From NCBI RefSeq assembly GCF_040869045.1, contig NC_090319.1, positions 53,974,779-54,038,778 on the forward strand: 64,000 bases of DNA. The letters run 5' to 3'. Of the stretch, positions 1-10,568 are shown in pieces (within the stretch, counting starts at the first letter, position 1; each line of letters begins with the position of its first letter). Under the pieces are notes generated by a model. The model was not told the origin of the DNA. It searched no databases and worked only from the letters and a program-made list of their open reading frames with translations. This DNA is from Eurosta solidaginis (Eukaryota; Arthropoda; Insecta; Diptera; Tephritidae). A program made the position numbers and the translations under genes.

Positions 1-259
1 ACTTCCCATAGAGCTAGATTCTTGAAACTAAGAACATACTTCAGAACCCCATGACAATGGAACATGAACTTGGAAATTTTTCCTTCGAGTTTTAAAGAAC
101 TTCCCGATACCACAGTTACTTGAAACTTTAAACATAGCTTCGGGCTTTATTAGGTTGTGATATTTAGTATAAACGAGGTTTTTAGATGGGACAGGGATCG
201 GGGAAGAAGAGATGGCTCTTGGAGTGTTTGAGAGAAACATTATCCGGCAATTAATGATG
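1..259 (+). mobile_element. Weak RTE-like LINE remnant
   Basis: Only 205-259 can be interpreted: plus-strand translation gives EEEMALGVFERNIIRQL, which resembles the FERKVLRKIYGP region near the end of RTE-type ORFs (a better copy is at 8106-8493). Sequence 1-204 shows nothing recognisable. Confidence 0.3.
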
Positions 260-272
260 ATGATGATGTTTG

Positions 273-673
273 CAGAATATCTCGATACCAGCGGTAGGTA
301 TGCCTGTCGTAAGAGGCGACTAAAATACCAGATTCAAGGGGTTGTGTAGCGCAACCCTTCAGGTTGCCAGCGCAATATATAGCTTCTCCAAACCCCATTG
401 TTAACCTCACCTATCCGCGGCGAATCCTGTTTCACTAACAGACGAGGCTCTGGCGACCCCAAGCTCCTCATGGAAGTTGGGGGTGCGGAGGGAAGGATGG
501 CCTGAAGGTTTAACGTGGTCATATAAATCGTTCCCGAGATGGTCGGGCTAGCACCTTAATGTTGCTGGGTTACCGGAGCGTACCGGATCTGTATCCGGCA
601 AAGTACCATCATATCGATAACACTCTCCAAAGCCTTCGGGGAGCAACCTTATCGCTACAACAACAACAACAAC
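273..673 (+). mobile_element. Family A SINE-like retroposon, copy 1
   Basis: Non-coding repeat ending GCTAC(AAC)n at 655-673. It is flanked by a perfect 13-bp direct repeat ATGATGATGTTTG at 260-272 and 674-686, the target-site duplication expected of target-primed insertion. Predicted hairpins: GGTAT/ATACC (297-301, 325-329) enclosing GCCT/AGGC; GGGTTG/CAACCC (339-344, 352-357); CCCCAA/TTGGGG (457-462, 477-482); CCCGA/TCGGG (533-537, 543-547); CCGGAT/ATCCGG (583-588, 593-598); CGATAA/TTATCG (615-620, 649-654). The 5' end is slightly truncated. Confidence 0.8.
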
Positions 674-706
674 ATGATGATGTTTGGGCTTTGTTATTGC
701 TGTGTT

Positions 707-1447
707 AACAGTGCTTCGCCTCATTCAATGGGTGCGACAACTCGCTAATTGTCATCAAAGTCCTCTTAACAGGGGTCGACCTTAGGGCGGCAGGTTTTGG
801 AGGCGTAGGTTCCGCATTATAATTGAAAAGATGTTTGGTGCCATGTGCGGGCACATCGCTTGCAGGACATACATTACGTATGTCGGGGTTGATTCTGGGC
901 AAGTAAGACTTTTACCTGTTACAGTATCCAGAAAGAAGTTGGCCAGGGTGACTCGTTTCTCCCTTGTTAGTGTGTTTTCTCCTTTTGCAAGAGTAGGATA
1001 TTGTGTATTGATAACTATATTCATTGGGCGCATCCTGGCAAAAGAGTATTGGTCAACCCTCTTTGAGGGGCTAGATCATGCAGTTGTTTGCTCGGTTGTC
1101 CTGGTTTGTGACAACTGTCTGTTCAGCATTTCGTTGTGCTCTTTAATGTTCAGACCTTTCGCATGCCTATGTAAGTCATGTTCAGGGGTCATAAGAAAAT
1201 ATCCCATGGGAGTTCTGAGTGCAGCATTTTGACCGGCCTGCAGCCTTTTCCAGATGTGTTTTTAAGACCAGGCGAACAAACTTGTGATTCATAGCACATG
1301 AGTGGACGACGCTACCGGCAGGCGACTTGTGGAATTTTTTCCGACTTTTTATTTAGATCCAATTTTGGTGGTTAACCCTAAGATCTTTGGGTGGCTGACA
1401 GTCGGTAGCGTAACACCATCGGCGTGAACGTTCAATATTTGCGTCAT
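707..1447 (-). mobile_element. Jockey-like LINE, RT thumb and C-terminus (degenerate)
   Basis: Minus-strand translation matches the family B C-terminal region found intact at 9519-10060 and 60116-61243: cysteine-knuckle region near 840-900 and the VTLPTVSHPKILGL segment near 1380-1430. It is broken by frameshifts and stops. It continues beyond the family A insertion at 1448-1800 into 1801-2650. Confidence 0.65.
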
Positions 1448-1800
1448 GTTGTTGTTGTTATAGTTGTAGCGATAAAGACACTCCCCGAAGGTTTTGGTCA
1501 TTTGTCGGATATAGATCCGGCACGTTCCGGTAACAAGCACCATTAAGGTACAAGCAAGACCATCTAGGGAAGGATTTAATATGACCACAATGAACTTTCT
1601 AGGCCATTTCGTTCCCTACCCCATGAGGAACTTGATATCGAAAGAGCATCGGATGCCAAAGAAACAGGATTCGGCACGGATAGGTGAGGTTGAAAGTTGG
1701 GTTGGAGATGCTATAAATCGCGATGGCAATCCTTTGAGCCATTTGGGTACTTTAGTCGCCTCTTACGACAGGCATACCTGCTGCCAACCCACTGGGGGGC
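1448..1800 (-). mobile_element. Family A retroposon, copy 2, inside a jockey-like LINE
   Basis: Reverse orientation with a (GTT)n start (the tail read backwards). Flanked by TATTTGCGTCAT (1436-1447) and TATTTGCGTTAT (1801-1812), a 12-bp duplication with one mismatch. Its 5' end (GCCCCCCAGTGGGTTGG on the minus strand, at 1800) matches the 5' ends of the copies at 8508-8846 and 11886-12309, so it is near full length. Strongly diverged, so an old insertion. Confidence 0.7.
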
Positions 1801-2650
1801 TATTTGCGTTATCTGTTCCTTCCGCGTCGTAGAGACTGGGGAGATAGCTGTATAGACTAGAAACTAGAAACTAGTTCGTCTATTGAAGGGCCAGGCAACG
1901 TTGCCATTGCCGTACAATCGTCGTCGTAGAAAATGATAGTAACTCCTTCTGGTGGGGAAGGAAGCTTTGATATAAAGAAATTAAACAGAAGCGGGGAAGG
2001 GACACCACCTTGTGGCACCTCCTGTTAAATTGTGCTAGGCTTTAAGGTTTCGTTCCTAAACTGGATCGACCATTCAGATGATTTGCGGTCCATCTTTTTA
2101 GACAAGGGGAAGGGATGAACCTTTTATGGCTTGGAGTAGCGTGCCATGTTTGACTGTGTCAAAAGCATTCGCCAGGTCGAGTGCCACGAGAACCGTTCTA
2201 TGATGGAATTTTTCCTGATTTAGTCTGTAATTTATCTGAGTTGTTATGGCATTTAGCTTGGTGGTAGTGCTATGCATTTTGCGGAAGCCATTTTGATGGG
2301 CACTTGGGCGAAGATTCACAGTGAAATGAGGCATCATTTTCTATTGTTCGGGAATGACAAAGGACTTAAAGGACAGTTTGTTCCCTCAGCGACAAGGTTT
2401 TTTGCTAGCATTTTGATGGCTATTCCGTTTGGGCCCATTGATTTAGAGGGCTTGGCCTTTTTGATGGCTTCCTTAACCTCTGGGGGTGATGATAATGGAT
2501 GACACGTCGTGTTTGTGTTTATGTGCCGCTCTGTTAGGACGATATGTGGCCTTGTCTACTGAGGGAGGCATGACAAAGTTATATTGCCAAATGCTATGGA
2601 TACTTTTCCAGAGGCTTTCGTCGCCTCTTCCCACAGGCGTGACCATCGCG
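1801..2650 (-). mobile_element. Jockey-like LINE reverse transcriptase (degenerate)
   Basis: Minus strand shows successive RT blocks: VKEAIKKAKPSKSMGPNGI (about 2400-2480), the motif A region VALDLANAFDTVKH (about 2130-2200) and a YDDD-type block near 1900-1950, in the right order. Stops and frameshifts make it inactive. It is the upstream part of the LINE at 707-1447. Confidence 0.65.
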
Positions 2651-2659
2651 GGAATATTC

Positions 2660-3545
2660 TTAACCCATTAACGCGCTAGGATAAAGGAGCAACTTGAGCC
2701 ATTCTATGATATTTTTCCCCGGCATATGTAACAAGTCAGGGAATATTCCATCTGAAACTGGAAAAAGAATTGGTCGCTCATTCGATATTGATGATGTCAC
2801 CAAATCTGGCCATACTCGCGCCGAGTACTGTCTACCAGCTCTCAATTTTGCTGATGAGAAATGTCAATAAGGTCTCAAGCTACTACACTACAAGTTGATC
2901 ATGCCCACTTATCATTTTCTATTAGTATGTGGACTATTTCATCCATGGAAAGGACTTTCCGTAATATCGCCGTTTCGATAGAAAATGTTATGTCTTCACA
3001 GAAGCTTTCCACTGCACTCGCTTTGCTCGTTATTTTACAATCGGAACCTTACTTTACCTCTGGGTCTCTTCAGATGCCAGGCTTTATTATAACTCATTTA
3101 TTAACGTCTTGGCTACGATGTTATTGCGCTCTTCTTCACCGTAGCAACCTCCTTGGATTGCCTCAGTTTCATATTCACAAATCTCTGGAATTTGTGTTTC
3201 TAAGGTTTTTCTCTTTTCTGGTCTCTTTAGGGGGCGATTGATGCTGATATATGCATTATCTGAGAAAGATGACCTATCAATGACCCTCCGGTCATACCTT
3301 AGTAAATTACACTCGGAAAACAATGTGAAATTAAGCACCTTTCTGCATGTTGGACCAACATATGTACTACCCTGCTGCCTGTTTGCGAAATACTTAGCAG
3401 TGTATGTATAACAACATAGGGACTCGTCTGTATCCTTTGTATCGCCTCTCCCCACGAATTGTAGGATGCACTCGGATCCGCGCCTATGATCAACCGTCCT
3501 TTGCTCCCTTTTTCAAGACAAGTGCCTGTTCCTCCTTCCACTCGA
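2660..3545 (-). mobile_element. R1/LOA-type LINE: endonuclease and start of RT (degenerate)
   Basis: Minus strand: an endonuclease-like LIIGADPSASYNSWG block (about 3420-3500), the TYVGP...RKVLNFTLF segment (about 3300-3360), an Arg/Lys-rich linker, then an SDGIFPDLLHMPGK block (about 2700-2760) like RT motif 1 of R1/LOA elements. Frameshifts interrupt it. The junction to the jockey-like sequence near 2655 marks one element breaking into another. Confidence 0.5.
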
Positions 3546-4018
3546 TCGACACCACAGCCATGATTATACAGACATGTAAGGCCCTTTGCTTTAGTATGTT
3601 TAAGGTTTATTTGAAAATCCCATAGCTTCGTTAATTATCGAAAGTCGTTATGTCTACGTCCTCTAGCGTCTTGATTTAAGACTCTCGGGGCCTATTTCTA
3701 TCTCGCCCTCCTCTATTATTGTCCTTGAGACTTCTCTTTCTGAGGCGCAGCTAAACATTACCTGCGTGCAAGAGGATTTTGCCAAACTCCGTGTACAATA
3801 CAACCAATGCATATTTGTTTATTTAAAGGCTATAGTATAGTGCTGATCCTTCTCCGTAGGCCGAGTTACGAAGTCCTTTAGTCTTCAGGCTTTTTACTCC
3901 ATATCACGAAGGGATTAAGTGACACGCCATTCGCAGAGAATGTGAACCGTCGTTTCATCTTACAGTTCACAAAAGCAACAGATTTGTGTATCGAATAGAA
4001 TTAACTTTGTTGATATGT
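3546..4018 (-). mobile_element. R1/LOA-type LINE C-terminal remnant and unidentified sequence
   Basis: 3889-4018 read on the minus strand contains ETTVHILCE followed by degenerate sequence, like the knuckle near the end of R1/LOA ORF2. 3889-3915 resembles 25741-25770. Nothing recognisable in 3546-3888. Confidence 0.35.
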
Positions 4019-4447
4019 TGTTGTTGTTGTTGGTGTTGTTGTTGTAGCGATAAGGTTGCTCCCCGAAGGCTTTGGGGAGTGTTATCGTGTGATGGTCCTT
4101 TGCCGGATACAGGTCCGGTTCGCTCCGGTAACACAGCTCCATTAAGGTACTAGCCCGACCATCTCGGGAACGATTTATATGGCCACATTAAACCTTCAGG
4201 TCATCCCTCCCTCCCCACCCCCAAGTTCCATGAGGAGCTTGGGGTCGCCAGAGCCTCGTCTGTTAATGAAACAGGATTCGCCGCGGATAGGTGAGATTGA
4301 CAATTGGGTTTGGAGAAGCTGTATATTGCGCTGGCAACCCCTTGAGAGGGTTGCGCTACACAACTCCTTGAATCAATTTGGTGTTTTAGTCGCCTCTTAC
4401 GACAGGCATACCTACCGCGGGTGTATTCTAAGCCCCCTAAACTGGTT
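4019..4447 (-). mobile_element. Family A retroposon, copy 3
   Basis: Starts with (GTT)n, then the GCGATAAGG...CTCCCCGAAGG hairpin, and reaches the 5' region CCGCGG...GGGGGCTTAG. This is a well-preserved, near full-length copy. No clear target-site duplication was found. Confidence 0.75.
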
Positions 4448-4535
4448 GCAGCTTGCTTAATTTTATTCTTGCTGTTCTTTGCATTGTAAGGAAGCAAAGT
4501 TGACAATTGGTTTCACAACAGTATGAAATGTCCAG

Positions 4536-4707
4536 TTGTTGTTGTTGTTTTGTTAGCGATAAAGTCTCTTCACGAAGGTTTTGAGGAGTTTTAACGTTGT
4601 TGATGGTCCTTTGTGGGATAAAGATCCGTTAATTGCCGGTAACAAGCAGCATTCAGGAACTAGCACGACCATCTCGGGAACGATTCTGCCACACCCTAGT
4701 TCCGTTA
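4536..4707 (-). mobile_element. Family A retroposon, copy 4 (5'-truncated)
   Basis: 172 bp containing only the 3' part of the family, flanked by a perfect 11-bp repeat GAAATGTCCAG at 4525-4535 and 4708-4718. 5' truncation plus a target-site duplication is the signature of LINE-driven retroposition. The flank 4719-4775 resembles the LINE at 25812-25870, so it inserted into an older LINE fragment. Confidence 0.75.
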
Positions 4708-4718
4708 GAAATGTCCAG

Positions 4719-4897
4719 TATTCCATTTTGGGAGATAGCCCCGATGTTTTGCCATAGAGGCGAGTGCTTGCTTTCCAATATAAACATAATGTATTTATTT
4801 TATAATTATCATTACGTTTAAATAAGTCTTTATATTTCTGCTAATAAGTGCTGCAAGTCCTAACTTCTTTCTATATGTTTCCTTTTTTTATTTACAG
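4719..4897. other. LINE scrap and splice-acceptor region upstream of first PHRF1 exon
   Basis: 4719-4775 is a fragment of the R1/LOA-like element also at 25812-25870. 4776-4890 is AT-rich intron ending in a pyrimidine tract and the acceptor at 4891-4897. No upstream exon or promoter is recognisable. Confidence 0.5.
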
Positions 4898-7624
4898 ATA
4901 AATTATGCGTTGAAAGCTCGTTCAAACAAACCACAAAAGAAGATCATCGTTTCGGAGGATGAGCAAATGTATTCACAAGACGAAGCAAATATGGAGACCA
5001 ACAAAGAAAAAGAGACAACCGAAGCTGGTTTCACCTCAGACAGCAGCAGTAATGAATTGCTCGAGAAATGTCCAATTTGTCTCTTAACTTTTCGAAAACA
5101 AGAAATTGGTACGCCGGTAACATGTGCACATATTTTTTGCGCCAATTGCATTGAAGCATGGTCAGATAATGTGCAGACATGTCCAATTGATCGTATCGAA
5201 TTTGAGCGAATAATCGTGCGTGAAAATTATGAAAATCGTACAATCGTGCGCGAAATTAACGTAGATCCGAATAGAAAGACAAAGGAATTAGCATTTCCCG
5301 ACGAGTCTGATATCGCTGACGATGGGGATGTTACCAATTGTGAAATTTGTAATAGTCCAGATCGTGAAGATGTTATGTTGTTGTGTGATGAATGCAATCA
5401 AGGCTATCATATGGATTGTTTAACACCACCACTTTCCGAAATACCCGAAGGTGCATGGTATTGCGATAATTGTTTTGATCCATCTGCCGAAAGTGATGAT
5501 ATGACAGAAGAATTGAGTTTACTACATGCAGATATGGCCGATATGGGCATACCACAAGCAGCATTACGTGTCACAGAGGTACAACAACCGCACATATTAC
5601 GCACGCGTCAAAATGAACGTATACGTGCCGCTGTGTTGCGTACAACGCGTAGCCGTACGGCACGCATTGAAACAACCACAACTACAACAACAAGCAATAG
5701 CGGTGAACAACGCGGACGTGGTAGGCCAAGAAATAATATAACTACCACAACAACTACCACCACCACCACTCAAAGCTCGTCTAGACCAACAGCAACAACA
5801 ACAACACGCCGTAAAACTCGTAAGCGTCGCCGACGTCGCGCGCGTAGACGCACTTATGTTGTAGAATATGACTTAAATAATTTCGATGAAAAGTTCGCGA
5901 TTAAAACTACGAAAAAAATCATTAAAAGACGTCGTCGTAAGCGTAGAGCAACACAGCGCACAACAATTTGTGCAGACAGTGGCGAACGAATGACAGCTAG
6001 CAAACGTTTAGCCGAACAAATGGGTGTTAAGCGTGAACCAACATACATTTCACATCTGCCCGGTTCATTGGCGGGATTGTCGTTATTTGGTGGCGCAAAT
6101 GATTTGGAATATTTTTCGGATAGTGACAATGGTGGCGGTATTGAGCATGAGATTCAATTAGAAACTGGACATGGAACTGCAGTACAAACGTCCATAAGAA
6201 TTTCAAATTTTGCTGGCGCACAACGTGCTGCACACAAAAGCATGCTTTTAGGAAAGTTACAAGGTAATAACCGACGTGTTATTGTACCCGATTTGCCAGC
6301 ACAAAACAACGGTACGCCTGATCTGCTGTCGAGCATAATGGATATACAAGATCGTTGGCATAATGCAGCCAGAAATATGGAGAGTGTACATATAAATGCT
6401 GATGGCACGTTAAAATTGCCAAGTGGAGGTGGTGATAGGAAAGGTGGTTACAATAATGTGCCAGACAGTTTGAATGCACGTGCAACAGCTATACCGAGCA
6501 CGCGTAATATAGGCAATGAACAGCAGCAGCAGCAGCCAAGCAATGCCATCAATCAAATTGAAGGTGTTATGAATGCACCCATGTATTCACGTGGTGGTGG
6601 TGGCGGTGGTAGTAAAAATTTTGGGCGTGGTGGTGGTGGCGGTGGTGGTGGCAACTACAACAATCGCTACAACAATAACAATCAAAATAATTATCGTGGC
6701 GGCGGCGGTGGTGGAGGTGGCCAATATAGGCACTCCACAGGTGGCAGTAGTGCAGCAGATGATGATGGTGGTGGAAGAGTAGGCAGAAACTTCAATTTTA
6801 ATAATAACAGCAACACAAATCAGAATGCCACAAATATAACACCTTTTACGATGCGCTTCAATCAACGCAATAATCAGCATAATAACAACAATCGACGTAA
6901 TTCATTGCCATTTATGCAGCGTAATGATGATGATGCACAGCACCAGCAACAACAAAATGTACCCAATGATGCTAATACTATACCATTTAATGGGCCACCG
7001 TCATCGCAGCAACAGAATCATCCACCTAACGAAAATCAAATTTTTAATAGCGATTTGCCACCACCAGGCATGAATTCACAAATTCCAGCTCCACCAATAA
7101 TGCCTGTTGGACCATTAAACTTAACGGGACCACCACCCATGTCTGGACCACCGCTCATGTCTGGTCCACCGCACATGTCTGGTCCCCCAACAATGCCAGG
7201 GCCGCCAACCATGCCTGGACCACCGACAATGCCTGGACCACCGACAATGCCCGGTCCACCAACAATGCCCGGACCACCACTAATGCCAGGTCCACCGCCA
7301 ATTTTGGGGTCACTATCTATGGCCGGCCCACCAACGTTGTCAGGTCCACCACCACCAACAATGGGTATGAGTGGTCCGCCACCTCCCATAGCCATGCATA
7401 CATCGTTGCATCCAGTAATGTCTGTACCACCACCGCCTGCGCCACCGCCAGGTGTCCCAATGCCTTGGGCTACTCCAATATTTCAGCAATTGAATGCCGA
7501 TTATGGAAATGATGATGATGATTCAAATTGCCCAAATTTTTCCGTTTACTCAGCCGAATCGCAAGAAGTTGCCAAATCTACAGAAATGCAATCACAAACT
7601 CAACAGGAAAAAGAAGCTGCTAAG
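4898..7624 (+). CDS. PHRF1: PHRF1 homologue, exon with RING and PHD fingers
   Basis: Preceded by a pyrimidine-rich acceptor (TTTACAG, AG at 4896-4897); ends AAG|GTATGA (donor 7625). The reading frame is open from the first base, but the first in-frame ATG is at 4967; an out-of-frame ATG at 4905 makes only Met-Arg-stop. So either translation starts at 4967 or an upstream exon supplies the start. A C3HC3D-type RING lies at 5069-5191 (CPIC...CAHIFC..C...CPID; Asp as last ligand, as in PHRF1). A canonical C4HC3 PHD finger lies at 5339-5473. Then follow Thr-rich and Arg/Lys-rich blocks (about 5680-5960), a Gly-rich RGG-like stretch (6588-6735), Asn/Gln tracts, and an imperfect GPPxMP tandem repeat (about 7130-7310). 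Expected role: ubiquitin ligase and histone reading in the nucleus. Confidence 0.92.
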
Positions 7625-8105
7625 GTATGAATTGAAAGAAAATTTAGTATTTCTTTTTTTTTTGTTTTGTAAATAAATGTAATGCAATTTTTCGAATATG
7701 GCGCCAAAAAAAGCAACTTATAAAAAAATGTGATGCAACAACAACCAGCACAAGTTTACTGGTTGAATTTTTTTATACAATAGTGTATGTCTATTTAAAC
7801 AGGTTTATCAATTCTAAATTTAATAAAAAGATAACAGTAAACGTTTGCAGATTAGAGAGTAAAAACTGGAATGTACAGCCACTTCATTGCTGCCGAGTAT
7901 CTAAACGCGTTAGATTCCACGACTTGCAAAATGTGTGTTCCAATTGTGCAGTGATCATTCTTATATCCCTTTTAAGGAAGCATTTACTGTGTGGATAGCG
8001 ACCCATAAAGTTTTACCAGTCATAATGCTTGCACAATCCGTACACGCATCTGAAAATCATAGTAAAAAATGTCGTAACAACTTTCAAATCTTCTTACTTA
8101 ATTGG
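7625..8105. other. Intron 5' part, no element recognised
   Basis: AT-rich sequence after the 7625 donor. Short open frames here have no recognisable features. Confidence 0.5.
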
Positions 8106-8493
8106 CGCTTAACCGTCTAAACGGTTATGGCCGTCCAACAAGGCGCGCCAGTCGCTCCTTCGCTCCGCCAACCGGCGACAATTGGTCACACCAAGGGAGT
8201 TTAAATCGTTTCCACCTGGTCCTTCCAACGGAGTGGAGGCCACCCTCTACCTTCGCTTCCATAGGCGGGTTCCGATAGAAACACTTTCTTGGCCGGAACA
8301 TAATCTTTCATTCGCATAACATGGCCTAGCCAGCGCAGCCGCTGCGTTTTAATTCGCTGGACTATGTGGATGTCTGCGTGTAGCTCGTACAGCTCATCGT
8401 TAAATCTTCTTCGGTCCTCACCCTCGCCAACGCGTAGAGGTCCATAAATCTTTCGTAGAACCTTTCTCTCGAACATTCCCAAAGCCGCTTCAT
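8106..8493 (-). mobile_element. RTE-like LINE, ORF C-terminus
   Basis: Uninterrupted minus-strand translation of about 100 codons: EDEAALGMFERKVLRKIYGP..., then an RLRWLGHVMRM block and GRPP-like end, characteristic of the region after the RT in RTE/BovB-type LINEs. The ORF continues on the far side of the family A insertion (8861-8960). Confidence 0.7.
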
Positions 8494-8507
8494 CTTCTGG
8501 TGTCATG

Positions 8508-8846
8508 TTGTTGTTGTTGTTGTAGCGATAAGGTTGCTCCCCGAAGGCTTTTGGGAGTGTTATCGATGTGATGGTCCTTTGCCGGATACAAATCCGGTAC
8601 GCTTCGGTACCATAGCACCCTTAAGGTGCTAGCCCGAGGAGCTTGGGGTCGCCAGAGCCTCATCTGTTAGTGAAACAGGATTCGCCGCGGATAAGTGAGG
8701 TTGACAATTGGGTTTGGAGAAGCTATTTATTGCGCTGGCAACCTGAAGGATTGCGCTACACAGCCCATTGCATCTGGTATTTTAGTCGCCTCTTACGACA
8801 GGCATACCTACCGCGGGTATATTCTGATCCCCTAACCCGCTGGGGT
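8508..8846 (-). mobile_element. Family A retroposon, copy 5, full 5' end
   Basis: Flanked by CTTCTGGTGTCATG (8494-8507) and CTTCTGTTGTCATG (8847-8860), 14 bp with one mismatch. The insertion splits the RTE-like ORF cleanly. The minus-strand 5' terminus is CCCCAGCGGGTTAGGGG, the same as copies 2 and 7, which defines the element's natural 5' end. An internal deletion removes part of the middle. Confidence 0.82.
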
Positions 8847-8860
8847 CTTCTGTTGTCATG

Positions 8861-8960
8861 GTCCATGCTTCTGCCCCATATAGCAGGACGGGTACGATAA
8901 GTGACTTGTAGAGTATGATTTTCGTTCGCCGAGAGAGGACTTTACTTTTCAATTGCCTAC
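8861..8960 (-). mobile_element. RTE-like LINE, upstream part of ORF
   Basis: Minus-strand translation KVLSRRTKIILYKSLIVPVL followed by LYGAEAWTM, the conserved end of the RTE reverse transcriptase, joins in frame with 8106-8493 once the family A insertion is removed. Confidence 0.65.
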
Positions 8961-9518
8961 CTAGTCCAAATATTATACCTCAAGCAAATATGTTGCAATA
9001 TCAATTCAACATTCCTACTCGGCTGCTTCGCTCTGACCATTTAATACATTTCTAAGTATCTACCTTCAGGCTTATTGTTTATACTCCCAGAAACGAGAGT
9101 ATCAGCCAAACTTATTAATCTTAGCAGACAGAACCTACGAAGTCTCACTGAGTACTAAATCAGACAATGTAGTCTACGATATCAACTAAGTATTTAGGAC
9201 TCACTGGAATGAGGGGCATTTTGTATAGCCGATAGCCTTCTATGGGATATTGTTCTGGTGTAAATCACTGGAAATTCGCATGCATTGGTACCAACATTAT
9301 GGGTAGGGTGTAGTGGATGACATTGGTTGTCTAAAAATCAACTATCACTACCCAGGCATTTGTTGTTTTCATCACTTTAATAACTGCCAAGCAGAGGTAC
9401 TGGAAACAGAAACGACATGCTACCTCCTGCAGCGCTCATGGCGTTGAATTTTCGTGCCGTCTATGACCATCTATAACTGTAAGAATTTGCTGCACGACAC
9501 AGTCAACTCCACTCATTC
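8961..9518. other. Intronic sequence, nothing recognised
   Basis: No coding frame or repeat structure identified in this 0.56-kb stretch. Confidence 0.4.
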
Positions 9519-10060
9519 CTGTTGAATACCCAGAAACCTGGGCATCCCAACAGACATCTGATTGATGAGCCAACACCGCCCAGGGGCTTAAGGAGTCATC
9601 TCCGTAAGCATTATAAGGAAATATGGCACCTGAGAACACAGCCGTATGAAGCCAAAAACCAGAAGCAGGTCCTCAGTGAACTCCACAAACAGGTGTCGGA
9701 CCTCTATGTCAGGAATTGCCCGGTGAATCCTGTACTCAAAGAACAATACCCTAAACTTGCAGAAGATAAACGCACTCTCCCTAGGGAAACGCGAGTCACT
9801 CTAGCTCAACTTCGTAACAGGTTAGACTCTTACCTATCCAGAATCAACCCCGACATACAAAATGTATGTCCTGCTTGTAATGTGTCCCCACATGACACCA
9901 ACCATCTCTTTAATTGTAATGTGGAACCAACGCCTCTCTCTCATTATGGTCCACCCCTGTTGAAACAGCAAGTTTCCTTGGACTCCCGTTAGAGGATATT
10001 GATGACAATTTGTGATCGGTCGCACCTATTGGATGGGGCGAAGCACTGCTACAATAACAA
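9519..10060 (+). mobile_element. Jockey-like LINE (family B), 3' end
   Basis: Plus-strand open frame of about 150 codons: NTQKPGHPNRHLIDEPTPP at the start, Arg/Leu-rich middle, NPDIQNVCPACNVSPHDTNH (C-x2-C...H...C knuckle) near 9844-9915, then a short 3' UTR ending CACTGCTACAATAAC. This is the C-terminal end of ORF2 plus 3' tail, 5'-truncated. Family B also occurs at 707, 10569, 56619, 59157 and 60116. Confidence 0.78.
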
Positions 10061-10075
10061 CTCGTTAGGATAATT

Positions 10076-10397
10076 GGTTGTTGTTGTTGTTGTAGCGATA
10101 AGGTTGCTCCCCGAAGGCTTTGGGGAGTGTTATCGATGTGATGGTCCTATGCCGGATACAGATCCGGTACGCTCCAGTAACACAGCACCATTAAGGTGCT
10201 AGCCCGACCATCTGGGGAACGATTTATATGGCCACATTCAACCTTCAGGCCATCCCTCCCTCCCCACTCCCAAGTTCCATGAGGAGCCTGGGGTCGTCAG
10301 AGCCTCGTCTGTTAGTGAAACAAGATTCGCCGCGGATAGGTGAGGTTGACAATTGGATTTGGAGAAGCTGTATATTGCGCTGGCAACCTGAAGGGTT
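10076..10397 (-). mobile_element. Family A retroposon, copy 6
   Basis: Well-preserved reverse copy starting (GTT)n at 10078. It lies tail-to-tail with the family B copy ending at 10060. 5'-truncated; no target-site duplication found. Confidence 0.75.
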
Positions 10398-10568
10398 CAG
10401 ATAAGTCAGTTGCTATTGCCGTATAGACATGGCAATTGCCTGATAGAGGTAGGAGGAAGAGAAGATACAAAATATCGAACACTTTCTTTGCAGATATCCT
10501 GTTCGAAGTTTAGCGGAATTTGGTTCTGCAATGGGCCAGCTAGTTCCCCGCTCTTCTAGCAGTGGGCA

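Noticed and set aside
655..673. AAC/GTT runs as ordinary microsatellites
   Set aside because: They occur at the fixed 3' end of families A and B, so they are retroposon tails.
831..1232. 133-codon plus-strand frame
   Set aside because: Antisense to the jockey-like LINE C-terminus, which is recognisable on the minus strand.
7036..7395. Gly/Pro-rich minus-strand open frame
   Set aside because: Mirror image of the GPPxMP repeats of the PHRF1 exon.
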